A stretch of DNA of 64,000 nucleotides from Coptis chinensis (taxonomy: Eukaryota; Streptophyta; Magnoliopsida; Ranunculales; Ranunculaceae): contig CM027382.1 of NCBI GenBank assembly GCA_015680905.1, positions 3,596,001-3,660,000 of the forward strand, given 5' to 3'. Below, piece after piece: positions 36,958 through 48,500 of this stretch. The notes under the pieces are model-generated. The model was not told the origin of the DNA. It did no database searches and saw only the letters and a program-made list of their open reading frames with translations. The position numbers were made by a program, and so were the translations under genes. The first letter of the stretch is position 1. Each line of letters begins with the position of its first letter.

Positions 36958-37644
36958 TTAGAGAGAGTACAAGTACATAGTGGCATGTTGCGACCATGGC
37001 ATGGCCTGCTGAAGTGGTGGGGGTTGAATAATTATTGGTTGAGCCACCCCAGAAAAATCAGTTTGATGATCATTGTCAGTCCCGTAGCACTCTGCCATCG
37101 TAAATTGTTGATTGTCATAGTAATAATTGGATGGGCTTCCTATCATCACTGAATTGTCGCCAAAATAAGGTGGATGGGATTCACCAACAAGCACAGAATT
37201 ACTATTTTCATGACTCACATTGTTCAACTGATGAACCCTTTCCCTCACTTTCTCCAATTGACAATCCAGTGAACACCCCAACTCACTCAAACTCTCCTTT
37301 GACAAATCATCAAGCCGTTGATCCCAACCACAACTATCTTCCAACTTCTTCTTCCTTGCTTCCAATTGGCTCTCGACGTCGGCACAATTCTTCTCTCTTT
37401 CTATCCTTCCAACTCGTTTGTATTTCTGAATGACCCCATTAGATTTCCTTTGGTCTTCAGGCCATGTTTCAACAGTGCCGTCATCACCATCAAAGCAAAT
37501 CATACAAGCTTCAATATCGCACAAAGTTGTTAACTCGTGTAGTTTCTTCTTTAAGCCATTCTTTCTCTTAACAAAAGTAACTCTTCGTGCCTTGTTGTTT
37601 GCAATTGGTTGCATGGAAATCTTTCCTACATTACGACCACCCAT
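36958..37644 (-). CDS. Type I MADS-box transcription factor, M-gamma class (AGL80-like)
   Basis: A single-exon gene of 228 residues. The MADS domain occupies residues 1-60 and includes ARRVTFVKRKNGLKKKLHEL and TTLCDIEACMICF, followed by the WP-containing segment common in the M-gamma group. No K domain is seen, and the C-terminus is rich in Asn, Gln and Pro. Type I MADS proteins of this class act in the female gametophyte and endosperm and bind DNA as dimers. The start is ATG 37644 (MGGRNVGK). A few substitutions in the conserved region (MQPIANNK for the usual LxxIxN) suggest divergence, but the frame is intact. Confidence 0.87.
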   Translation of the reverse strand: MGGRNVGKISMQPIANNKARRVTFVKRKNGLKKKLHELTTLCDIEACMICFDGDDGTVETWPEDQRKSNGVIQKYKRVGRIEREKNCADVESQLEARKKKLEDSCGWDQRLDDLSKESLSELGCSLDCQLEKVRERVHQLNNVSHENSNSVLVGESHPPYFGDNSVMIGSPSNYYYDNQQFTMAECYGTDNDHQTDFSGVAQPIIIQPPPLQQAMPWSQHATMYLYSL

Positions 37645-38642
37645 GACCAATATTATTATTACTACTTTTCTGAGAATGTGAGAGTATAGTAATGAAATCT
37701 ATATATAGAAGAAAGTTCAATAACAAGTTACTAAAAACGAGAGAGTGAGATCAGTAATGATGAAAACGGAGGTTTTCTTGGGTGTTAAGGAATAAGCAAT
37801 GAGCTTGGTTTTATTTTTAGAAATAGAAGACAGCTATAACACACTTTGTTGTGACGGTCACTTGAGAATTGAGATTGAAACAATTCAACTCGAACTCAAT
37901 TGCCAGTTGGAGTCAAAACTGTTATACATACTTTTATTTTGTGATCTTTTACCAAGTGAATAGTTGACTGGTTTTAGATAAAAATTTGAAATTGACACCT
38001 AACAATGGTTATCATGCAAAACTTATAAAAATCACCTAACTGAGTCTGTTGAAGGAGTTAGTACAGGCCAAGTTGTGCTATCCAAAGCATCCATATGCAT
38101 ATGCTATGTTTGGTTAGTCAGTTAGTCTAAGCTTGTAAGTATCCTAAAAACTTTCGTATAGACTGAAGAGAGCCCTGTTACCTGTGACAATTGTTCAGTA
38201 CACTAATTTACAAAATGAATTGAAGTTTAACAAATTGGCGGGAAGCAAATGTTATAATGTGTACATATGGATGCTTGCCTAGTACTTTAATATAGTCACC
38301 CAGTTATAAGCCAGGTAGTTGGCTTCTTTAGTACTACTTGTGGCTATCAAAGATCATTAATACTGAGTAGTTGAGAATGCTCCCAGTGACCCACGTCAGC
38401 CCCCCTTTTTTCTCTTAGACTGACACATCAGATTTTACCTAAAAAAATGAATTCTACGCCCTTTTTTACGCCATTTTTTTTGCGATTTCAATTGTTCGTA
38501 GCCCAAAATACATAAAAACCCAAAATAGACAAGTAGATAAAAACCTCTTTCTTAAATCTTATCTCCATTCTTAAATTTTATCTCCATTCTTACTCCGGAT
38601 TTAAATCTTATCTCCATTCTTAAACAAAAGAAAACCCGAAAA
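37645..38642. other. Intergenic, MADS promoter side
   Basis: This holds the presumed promoter of the MADS gene. Near 38545-38625 a short motif, AAATCTTATCTCCATTCTT, is repeated three times. I see no gene. Confidence 0.4.
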
Positions 38643-38843
38643 GTGAGAGCCCCGTGTAAGTTTTTTGTGATCCTCAGGGAAAATCAGCTATATGTCAAGA
38701 GGGAAAAGTGCTCTTTTGCTCACTCAAAAGGAGATCAAGTTTCTCGGCAACGTCATTGGTGGAGGCAAAACGCTTTAGAGGCCCAAAATAACGGTACACG
38801 ATTTGGAGTGGAGCCGTACTTTATAGCTTGGCACTTGATTTGA
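38643..38843 (+). pseudogene. Ty3/gypsy reverse transcriptase scrap
   Basis: The peptide LRENQLYVKREKCSFAHS, then in another frame EIKFLGNVIGGGK and ITVHDLEW, is the end of the reverse transcriptase of Ty3/gypsy retrotransposons (usual form KCSF...FLGHxIxxxGI). One frameshift near 38730 and an in-frame stop break it. No LTR, integrase or gag is found around it. Confidence 0.65.
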
Positions 38844-39070
38844 GACCGACGCTTCTGAACAAGGTATAACTATCAACTCCAAACCCCCTTGGTGAAAATC
38901 TTTCATTACTGTTTTATGATTATTACAACTATTAAATTAGAACACGTTCTAAGATAATAGTGTCAAATTTACTGTTTGTCGATTTGGTTGTCTACAGAGC
39001 TCATTGAATTCTCCGCTCCGTTCAGAACTCTGTTCAAGTTTGTCAAGTCAAGTAGGGGAATAAAACCGCC

Positions 39071-40290
39071 TCACGGCTCTGGGAATACAGCAGAAATGGA
39101 TGGATAATTTAGATCTCCTGGGTTAGCGAATGAACGTCGGCAAGATCGATTGGATGATTTGGTAAAGGCTCTCAGTTGCGTCGGGGTTAGCTTTTGTGTG
39201 CACAGGAAGTTCAAGTAATCGTCTGACCCAATATCATAAATTAGGCCAGGGTGAAGAGCTCTTGACGGGTTTATATGGCCAGCTCCATGGTCGAATGGAT
39301 TTGAAGGCGTTTGTTGTTGAAGCATCTTTCAATGGGTCAAAGGTATTATCATGGATATAAGCTGTAGTCATCAATGCTGATTTGATTGTAGCAGGACTCC
39401 ATTCTGGGTGTCTTGCCTTGAGCAAAGCTGCAACACCACTAACATGAGGACATGACATAGACGTTCCTGACAAGATGTTAAACTTCACTTTCCTGTGATC
39501 TGTTAGCAGAACGGATGGCCCTATTTTCTCCGTCTAAGCAGCAAGGATGTTCACACATCACACCAGGTGCAACAAGATCGGGCTTCAGAATTTCTAACGT
39601 CAGGAAGTTGGGTCCTCTCGATGAGAATGCTGCTACTATAGGCGAAGGCCGAATGCCCAACTTCGTCCCCAAGAAAGCTAGAGTTGCTGTTGGTCGTGGG
39701 TTGGTCAGGGCGTACTGCTTAATCATTTTTCCTGCCGTTGCTCCAACTGCTATTGCTGGTACAAGATGGCTATCTGCAACCAGCTCCTCTCCATTTTCAG
39801 CAGTGTTGGCCAATATCATGCCCCTCCCCTGCATCCTTCACTACCTGCCCTTTATGTACTCTCGGACTGATGCCTCTGTCACATATCACAATCTTCCCAG
39901 TCACAACAGCTGGATCCATGGCTCCCTCAAGACACATGGAGGTTGGGTCAGGGCTGCTCGAGTTGGTACCCAAATACACTAACGAATACACTAACGGGTA
40001 TTACCTCTGTGTTGATAGATTGATCCGGCCTCTGTAGAGTGAAACACCCGACAATGTTCTTCTACTCCCTAGCTTCACAACAGATGGGAAATCTCTATCC
40101 ATTGTGCTGGTCCGACTGTGGTGATCCATGGAGACACATTCATGAGAGTAATCGGATCTGGCCCTCCATTTCCAGCTGAACAGGAAACGAATACACCATT
40201 TTCCATTGCTCCAAAAGTCGCCACTGCTAAGCTATCATGGCTGTAAGAGGTGGCGCCATGATATCAAGTACTGCTTGATCGACAGCAGAT
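39071..40290 (-). pseudogene. Subtilisin-like protease fragment (SBT1.3-like)
   Basis: Reading down from about 40290, the minus strand encodes pieces of a plant subtilase: [86 protein letters not shown] with the catalytic serine, and [20 protein letters not shown]. It resembles Arabidopsis SBT1.3, a secreted apoplastic protease. Several frameshifts separate the pieces, the part with catalytic Asp and His is absent, and the sequence stops at ISAVFPEP before the C-terminal Fn3-like domain. It cannot make a working enzyme. Confidence 0.85.
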
Positions 40291-41964
40291 AAAATGTCTG
40301 AACTAGATTGATGAGTAGAACTCAGAAAAGAAATTTACTGCTCATTGAGATTGAGTTGCTGCAGTTATTCGATGCTTCATTCTTGCAAAGGCCTGACCGC
40401 CGAGTCACCTCACCTTTTATTCTTGCTGTTCAGGTAAAATATAAATATACATAGGAAGGTTGTAATTATTAAAAGTCATTTTGACAATTACCTTAATGTT
40501 AGATTGTCATAAACAAAGATTATCCTATTCATTTAACAATTAATCTGGGAATTTAGAAGTGGTAAATGACATGAGATGAGGGACACCTAACTTATTCATT
40601 TGAAGTGAAAAATGGCCTAAGGTATTATCTGAATTTTAATAATTAAGCAAAGGAGCATAAAATAATGGTACTAAGAATGAGAAGACAAATCAAACATGGC
40701 ATTTTGGTGGCAAAATTATGAGGAGCAATGTGAATGTCTGGATGAGATAGTAACAATTTGAACTATTGTTTAAGGTGTGCGATGAAGAAGTTGTAAAGCT
40801 TCTTCTCGGTACCAACATTGATGTAAATGAAAACGCAATGCAGAGAAGGAAACTCGCTGCATTGCTACCTCAAGCCTTTGCTCCAATACTAAGATTCCTG
40901 GTTTGGTGAATTTTATGTCTCAAGTGCATTGCTATCGGAATAGTTCATAGTTAAAATCTAAATGCAGGACACATATTTTTCTTATCTTGTTAAGATTGTG
41001 GCGTTTGCTTAATGATAATCGTAGGATTTCATTTCGCTTCAAACGATGGAGCCAATGTGAGCTAGAGAAACAAGTTGGGGCTGACCCCCTCCACCTTTCT
41101 TTGCTTCGGTGGTTAGGGACAAGCACTCAGGTATAAGGGACTGCTCCCTCCAAGTAGTCTTTTTGCCCCGTACTTGGACAAGTCATACAAATATTCTAAT
41201 ACATTGAAATTGAAAATCGGTGTTGTTATCCCAAATATGTTCCGGATCCTCCTCCTAAAAAGATCCGCACTGCGTTGATGCAATTTGTAAACTCAAGAAC
41301 CAAAGAATAACCTTTCATGTAAACCCTATTCCTATTCCTATTCCGCTTTATCGACCCTTTGAAGGAAAATCCAAGGCCTTGACTTTCTCGGAGATGGTAG
41401 GTGAGATCGAGAATCGCCCTTGCCAAGATGTGTTGAAGACATCACGACTTAAACACGACTTAGGTAGACTCCCTGTTAAGCCAAGATGATGGGGTGGCAA
41501 TGGGTGGAGAAGGAAAAAGCAAAGACATCAAGTAAGTAACAACATCATTATCAACTATTTAAGCTATATATCGAAGATCTACTTTCATGACAATAATATC
41601 AACTTTCTACAAGAGATTAAAATCTGACATATGCCCATACCTTGAGTTGGCTCAACTTTCCGTTTTTTGAATGGAGGATCTCTCTTTGGTTTATGGGTTG
41701 TCCTTCTTGAATTTATTAGCAAAACGTATAAATGTTGTTGATCAGGGTAAAATTAAATAAAAGAGGGCGTTAATGAGGCTGGGAGTAGGAATCACAAGAT
41801 ACACCAGAATCTTTAAGATACCGCACAGGAGTAGCTCAGTAACTACTACTCTTTCAGGGGGGTTCTGTACTGCAAGCCTCAACTTTGATCAACTCTATAA
41901 ATTTTGTGTGGACGACTTTTTAAGCAAATCCGATTTTATTGTATTTTGATTTCGGCATGGTTAT
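40291..41964. other. Unassigned, one conserved-looking peptide
   Basis: Around 40775-40905 on the plus strand the frame reads VKLLLGTNIDVNENAMQRRK and on to LAALLPQAFAPILRFL, which looks like real protein sequence, but I cannot name the family, and it ends at stops on both sides. The rest is intergenic with nothing recognised. Confidence 0.3.
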
Positions 41965-42845
41965 TAAAGGTATTGTGGTTAAAACCGCATAGAGAGGTGA
42001 AGAAGTCTAACACAATCCAAAACGCGGAGAACTGAATTTTCAAACCTGGAAGGTATATCTATGGTAAATCAAGAGTCATTTGCGGGAGATTGGCTTGAGA
42101 ATGAGCAAATGGTTGTTGATTATGACATAAAGAATGGCTCAATCATTAGTGTCTTTACGGATTGAGGATTAGAACAAAAATACATATAAAGATGTTGCAG
42201 ATTGGGAAGCCAATAACACTTGATGTGGATATGAGGGACACATCCTTACTATCAAGTCGCGGGATCTGAGAACAAGGAGGGTATCTCTGTTGGCCAACAA
42301 GAGCTTTTCTACTTAGGAGAAGAAGTGGATGATGGTCGAACGATTGCAAGTTATAACATTGAGGGAGGGTCAACAATTTATGCGATCTTTTCGTTTGGGA
42401 GATACAATGCTAATATCGGTTACTACTGAAAAAAATAGAACTTTTAGTCTTAAAGTGAAAAGATGGTTTACGGTTTTGAATGTCAAGTTCCTGATTGTAA
42501 GCATGTTGGAGATCCCAATTGGCAAACAGAAACTCTGGCTTGACAAGGTTTGGAGAATGATATGACTTTAGCAGACTTATTTTTTTTGAAGGACAGACAT
42601 TGAATTTGAGGAGTGATAGCATGCAAATATTCATTAGGGTGCCTTTAGGTAAATTGATTAATTGCAGAGTGGATGGATCTTATACCGTTCAAAATGTGCA
42701 AGAAATGATTGAAGAGCAGGAGGGAATACATATAAGGTGCAAAGGCTCATCTACGGTCGATGATAGCTTGACTCTAGTTTGGACGACTACAATATTAAGG
42801 AAGACACCACACTTTATTTGGTTCTTAGATCTATGTGGGTGTTAG
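41965..42845 (+). pseudogene. Decayed polyubiquitin array, about four units
   Basis: Four consecutive stretches resemble ubiquitin monomers: about 41965-42166 (EVKKSNTIQN, ENEQMVVDYDIKNGS), 42193-42410 (GKPITLDVDMRDT, DDGRTIASYNIEGGSTIY), 42425-42600 (FSLKVKRW, ENDMTLADL) and 42618-42845 (MQIFIRVPLGKLINCRVDG, EEQEGIHI, DDYNIKEDTTLYLVLR). Each unit has substitutions, and stops and frameshifts break all but the last two parts. None keeps the RLRGG end. Plant polyubiquitin genes are head-to-tail repeats of 76 codons, so the spacing here fits a long-dead member or a ubiquitin-like relative. Confidence 0.75.
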
Positions 42846-44936
42846 ATAAAGATAATTGTTAATCTTCTCGGTTGGATTAGTTGATTTGATAGAAGGTATT
42901 ACGTTTTAGCATATTGTTCTTATTGCTTAGAAGCTTTTAGAATTTTATTTCTATGCAATTTAAAATGTATGTATTTTAATTTTATATATTAGCAGTAGTT
43001 GTAGTTAATTTTAGTAGTTAAATACATTTATTTTTATTTTTATTTTTAAATTTTAGTTTCATTTTTTAGTACATTAGAGATGTGTTATGTATCGGGTTGG
43101 TGCACTCCATAATGCTTATGACATGGTGGGATGATATTAAAAAGTTGGTGCACTTGACCATGCTAGAGATGTAATTCTAGCGATTTTTTTATAGTTAAAC
43201 TTTGGTATTTGGACTCAAGTTTTAGTAGATTGTTTAATTTCTTTGACACTCATAGGCCACATTATTAGCATGGCTTTCAAAAAAGTAAAAAAAAATTACA
43301 TAATAAGCAATTAGTGTTTGTAATATATTATGAGGCTTCAAATGGGGTATATAACGGTGCATTTAGATTGATTGTTTTATTCAGTTTTTTTTATAATGGA
43401 TCGCTACCAAGTGCTACTCTTCTCAACCATGCCTAAATTCTTAGAAAGAGAGCTGGAAACAATTATGGGTGTAGGCTGGAACCACGATGAGATATACTCA
43501 GCTGATGGTTAGTTTAATTGGATTGAGGGAGTATTGAACATTGCTGATAATCAGGTTCTTTGTAATTATAAATTAGAGTGCCATCTACTGGATGTTCCTA
43601 ATTAGTATTCCCATTACCATATGATTCTAATTTCTCATAAGGTATTAACATATTGATGTAAGAATGGCATTTTTATCCTTTAAGTGAAACTGATTTATTA
43701 GCATCTTAAAAGGATAGACTACAACTCCCTATATCAATAGTATACGGTATTGCTTGAGATCATAAAATATGATAGCTATAAATATATCAGTGGTCTTGAT
43801 GAAGATAAATGGAGAATTTGCGTGAATTTGAGGAATTACATTTTTTTTTTTTAATTTTGAATTGTGGATTGGTAGAACAAAAGAGACATAATTCTATGTT
43901 ACTCCATTTGTTTAAAAAATAATTTCAGGATATAAAGGGGTTCAAGGTTCCTCCTTAGATTACGCTTTTCATCTCATTTAGAAATGTATGGAACCCCTGT
44001 CCAACATTATTTAATTTTCTATTTTCAAGTGAAGTTGAAGTAAAATTTTTAGACGACTTCTCATTTCCAAGGCAAATATAGCTATTCTAACATAAATTAC
44101 TGTTTCAGGTCATGTGGATGGCACCCCGACTAAGTTTGAACTTGGATATTTTCATGTCTAGCAGTGATTCAAAGGTTCCTCCTTAGATTGTGTTTTTCAT
44201 TTCATTTAGTGATGTATGCAACTCCCCTGACGACAAAATGTAATATTCTATTTCCAAATGAATTTCCATGAAAATTTTCATTACCTTATAATTTCGGAAA
44301 ATACAACTATTCCAACAAGATGATTATTGTTTCATGTCACGTGGACGTGCCACCATTTAATTTGAACTTAGCCTTACCCACTCTCTCAATGCCTATTCGA
44401 CGGTGTCATTCGATCTTCAACCTCACCACCCACCAAATAAAGTTCTTCCCCATGGTAAGTTTCTTCCTCACGGTAAGATAATCACTTTGCTTCGAGATAT
44501 ATTATTATCGCTTTTACAACTCTTAAGATCTGTGCTTTTAAAGATAATCACTTTGTTGGGTGGTTATATAACGCGTTTTCCAAATATATCAGAATTGTTA
44601 AAGATTTGTTACCCAAGGTTTACGTCTGTCATGACTCACGAGGTCTTCCAATTAGTAGAGCTCCTCTTATTTGGTTTAATTTGTTCTTATTATGGAATCA
44701 AATTCCCAGGTTTTCTTCATCTCTTCAATTCCCTATAAAGTATATGTTAAAATGTGGCCCTTATTTTCTTCATTTCATTGTGCTATTTAGGACAATAATA
44801 CTTCAAAAAAAATTAGAAAAACATAAAGCCATCAAACAAAGTATATATATATTTATAAGCAGTGAATGCTATCAATATACATATATTATTTATTTAAGTG
44901 GATTTTAGGTTTTTGAGTCATTAGCTATCTATGTAG
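42846..44936. other. AT-rich DNA upstream of a Helitron 3' end
   Basis: No gene is recognised. A unit of about 220 bp beginning TTCAAAGGTTCCTCCTTAGA occurs twice, near 43948-44165 and 44170-44375, with considerable divergence. Some of this DNA probably belongs to the Helitron ending at 44969, whose 5' end I could not place. Confidence 0.45.
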
Positions 44937-44969
44937 CAAGTCCGGCCATAGGCCGGGCCAAATGGCTAG
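44937..44969 (+). mobile_element. Helitron 3' terminus
   Basis: The hairpin CCGGCC-ATA-GGCCGG followed by GCCAAATGG and CTAG, then T, is a standard plant Helitron 3' end. The matching 5' TC end was not identified, so the element length is unknown. Confidence 0.65.
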
Positions 44970-45576
44970 TTAAACTAATTGCTGAGTATTTGCTGACTGC
45001 CATCTCAAAAAGTGGTAATCACGAGAGAGGAGAAGGGGAAGAAGTTTTTGTTTGCCACGGTATCGAAATTTTCTGTGCATCCTTCCTATATTATAGCTCA
45101 AACCCCATCCATTCATGTATACTTGCACTCTCTCACCTCAAAATACAGGATCCCAAGTAAATTTGAGTACGCAGCTTAATGTACGATCAGCTGTGTGCAC
45201 TAGGCATTTACACAGATAGAAGAATGTCAATTATTCCATAAAGTGTCTTTTAAAACAACATAGGTGCGGTTTGCAGAATTTGATATTCAATGTTACCTTC
45301 TTTTCTAAGGATACCCATAATGAATGTTACAAGTCATTCATAGATTCAAAAAGAGCATATAATGAAAGTTCCAGGACAATGGTAGTAGATTGAAAAAATG
45401 GTCTCATGGACTAATTCTTTTCGCAAATACTTGCTTATTTCTGATTATCTTATATAAGCACCAGTACTAGGTACAAACAACCAACGATGACTATCGAGAT
45501 AGGTTCGTCACACGCTCAACTAGGGATGGTATGCGCACCTTGCTGACACACCACATCATCATAAGGATCCGCTTCT
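44970..45576. other. Downstream flank of the MORF-like gene
   Basis: I see no gene or element here; part of it should be the 3' UTR of the MORF-like gene that ends at 45577 on the minus strand. Confidence 0.4.
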
Positions 45577-48500
45577 TCAGTGTAGGTGGTAATGGTAAAC
45601 GGGATGACCCCATTGCGATATGCAAAGTGTGGTGTATCTGAACAGTAGAGTAAATGGGTTATCACTTTTACCAAACTCTTCAGTTTTCACCCATTTCGTA
45701 AAGTCAGCTGGAACTTGAGATTCACCAAATACGTTCCCCAGAATTCTCAGGATCTGCATAATGTTCATCCCAAGTCTCATAAAAATGACCCCGATCGGGT
45801 CTCAAAGGGCAAAGGGAAATAACAAGGACTGCATGAAAAAGGAATAAAGAATGAGTTAAAACAAGACTAATAATATATCCACCTTATAAGATGCAGCTAG
45901 AGTATATCAACGAAAAGAAAAATGTCGAAGATCATAAGATCTCGATATTCTCAGCTAAAAAATGTACAGAATCAAGAGCAAGAAATTATGTTACAAAACT
46001 TGAAAACATTTGAGCTCAAGTTACTAGCGAGAATAGTGCAACAACTGTATCTTCTGATGGACTCTAGTATTTCATCAAACGCACACAGTTCTGTCAACTC
46101 TTTTGACAAGGTTAGACATTCAAATAAGGTGACTTATCTCTGAGGATGATCTTGATGGCGGGGGACATCATCTCCACCAAAAATCAGTACTTCACTTAAG
46201 TTGTAGGTACACTGTTTACATGGGAATGTACATGGGAGTGTAAACAAGGGAGTGGCTCTTTCCCTCCCTAATTTACACATTCAACAATTTTTAACAAAGT
46301 AATCCATGACATAAAAAGACTTACCACCACAATTCTTGTTCTTATCATGAAATGAAACGTACAATCAGGAAGCAGCGCTATAACATTCGGCAGACCTGCA
46401 GAAAAATTACACAAGTAGCTTCAGCAAGACTCCCTCTCACAAAGTAATTAAAGACTCATTTCCAAACTGATAATGCACTAACCGTTGAGCTTATTTAACA
46501 TCTCCACAGAAATTTCAGCACAAAAACCAAATGGAGCATTACCCCAAACAATGTAAATTCTCTTTTTTGCATCTTCTTCACTAAAAATTTGTCGAGAAAT
46601 TCAAAAAACAGAAAATAATCATAGTAATAATAATAATAATAATAATAAGGATTCTAACATGAACTGATATGAATGGCAGGAATACCTAAAGTTCTTATTA
46701 TCAGAATTCTTGATAAAGTGAATAAAAGCTGCTTACGAGGTCTCCATACGACAATATATAATGTGGACAAACAACCCTAACATCCTACCCATAATATTGT
46801 AATAAGTTTAATAATCTTTAAATCTCAGCCCTCTATTGTTTCAAAAGTCATGAGCTAGTCATATGACTTCTTCAAAAGACTAGGCACATACTAATAGACT
46901 TTCACATTAATAAAACAAAATAAAGAACACCAAAATAAACTAGTGGCAAGGCCTGCTGATTAGTGGGTCCATTTTGATGCTCCTGCATCAGCTTAACACA
47001 GTAGAATGCTGTGATTCAATCTTGAAATTGGAGTATCCAAAACTATTATGATGAAAGGCTTTAAATTCACAGTGTGGACAATATCTCAAACAGTTGTGAA
47101 ATGATAATGCCTTAGCGAGGCATTTCTATCTACTCAAAGACAGACAAACGCAGACACAGACATACACACACAGACAAAGACAGACACAAAGAGACACACA
47201 CACACAAAGTCTTTCGTTCCAATTAGGGCCCTCTAGGTAATCTGTATAGTGTTCCTCTAATTGTCGTGTAATACCTGATAGGCTGGTACTAACACATTCC
47301 AACCTATGTAACATGGACACGCCATATTTCAAAAATATTCCATGTCAGATACGTAGCCACGTGTTTGTGTCGGACACATATCAGACATATGGTATGAGGT
47401 GTAGCCCCATTTTTTGTATTTCGCCGTGTCAGACACTTCATATCTGTGTCAGATAATGGACACACCTATCCGCGTCAATGTAACTTAGATTCCAACTAGG
47501 TTAGCGCCGATCCCCGTGTTTACACAATGGAAGTATTTATCTGGGATGGCAAAATCTCGTTCTCATTCCCCACTATTTTAAATGTCTTGGTCTTTTTATT
47601 CTAGGTTCTTAGACATGAGGGTAACACCATACCAAGTCTGATCTTCTTGTGGTCTCTCCCCAAATTGTCACCTTCTTTCAATATAAACCGATGTCAGAAA
47701 ATATCTTGACAATAGATCAACAAATCAGAAATTTCAAGTCAATGTACCCACCCCCTGTTATTATAAATGTACCAGACATCCCTGTCCTTGTCAACGATGG
47801 TGAACGACCCAACAACTACCAACAGTTGTTTTTGTCCCTATCTCCACATCCTTCATTGCAGAAGCTTTGGCAATGAGACTCGGTCTCTCTCTGGCTGCCT
47901 CATACAACATCCCACAGCTACACATCCAAAGCGACTCAGAGGCGTTGATCAGCTGTATTAAAGGAAATGACAGGGACAGTCCATGGGCGGCGGCTGGAAT
48001 CATAGAGGATATCCGACAACTATTCTCCTCCTTCACCAATCTATCCCTAACTCACATCTACAGGGAGGCTAACGCCACAGCTGATACTCTAGCACAGAAT
48101 GGAATTACTTTAGCTCGTTACATGAGCTGGCATGCCAGGCCACCTGATATCATCTGTAAAGATCTCTATTCCGACAGTATTGGCATGTCAACGCCACGTT
48201 TAGTATAATAATATGCCAATCTTTGAGGGAAAAAAAACAACTACCAACAGTCGATATTGGCTCCACTTATGCAGCACACCCAAAGGCACAAGTCCAAAGT
48301 CTGTCCATCATGGGTGTGGGTTTTCCTCCAAAGGTGACACTAGTAAGTTTGAAGCACTACAATATATTCTAGATCCAAGACGGCTATGTATCCAATATTC
48401 CAATGTGGGATTAAACCCAATCCAGGGTATCACATCCCCACCACATTAATAGTAGCACTTTGTAACGACTCACCACATACCAACAGTTAATACTGTCCCT

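Noticed and set aside
44403..44738. 111-codon plus-strand frame
   Set aside because: Hydrophobic, repetitive and unlike any family I know; lies beside a Helitron end and is probably chance.
47280..47500. Possible SINE or LTR with GTGTCAGACAC repeats
   Set aside because: Repeated motif is visible but no borders, target duplication or promoter boxes could be placed.
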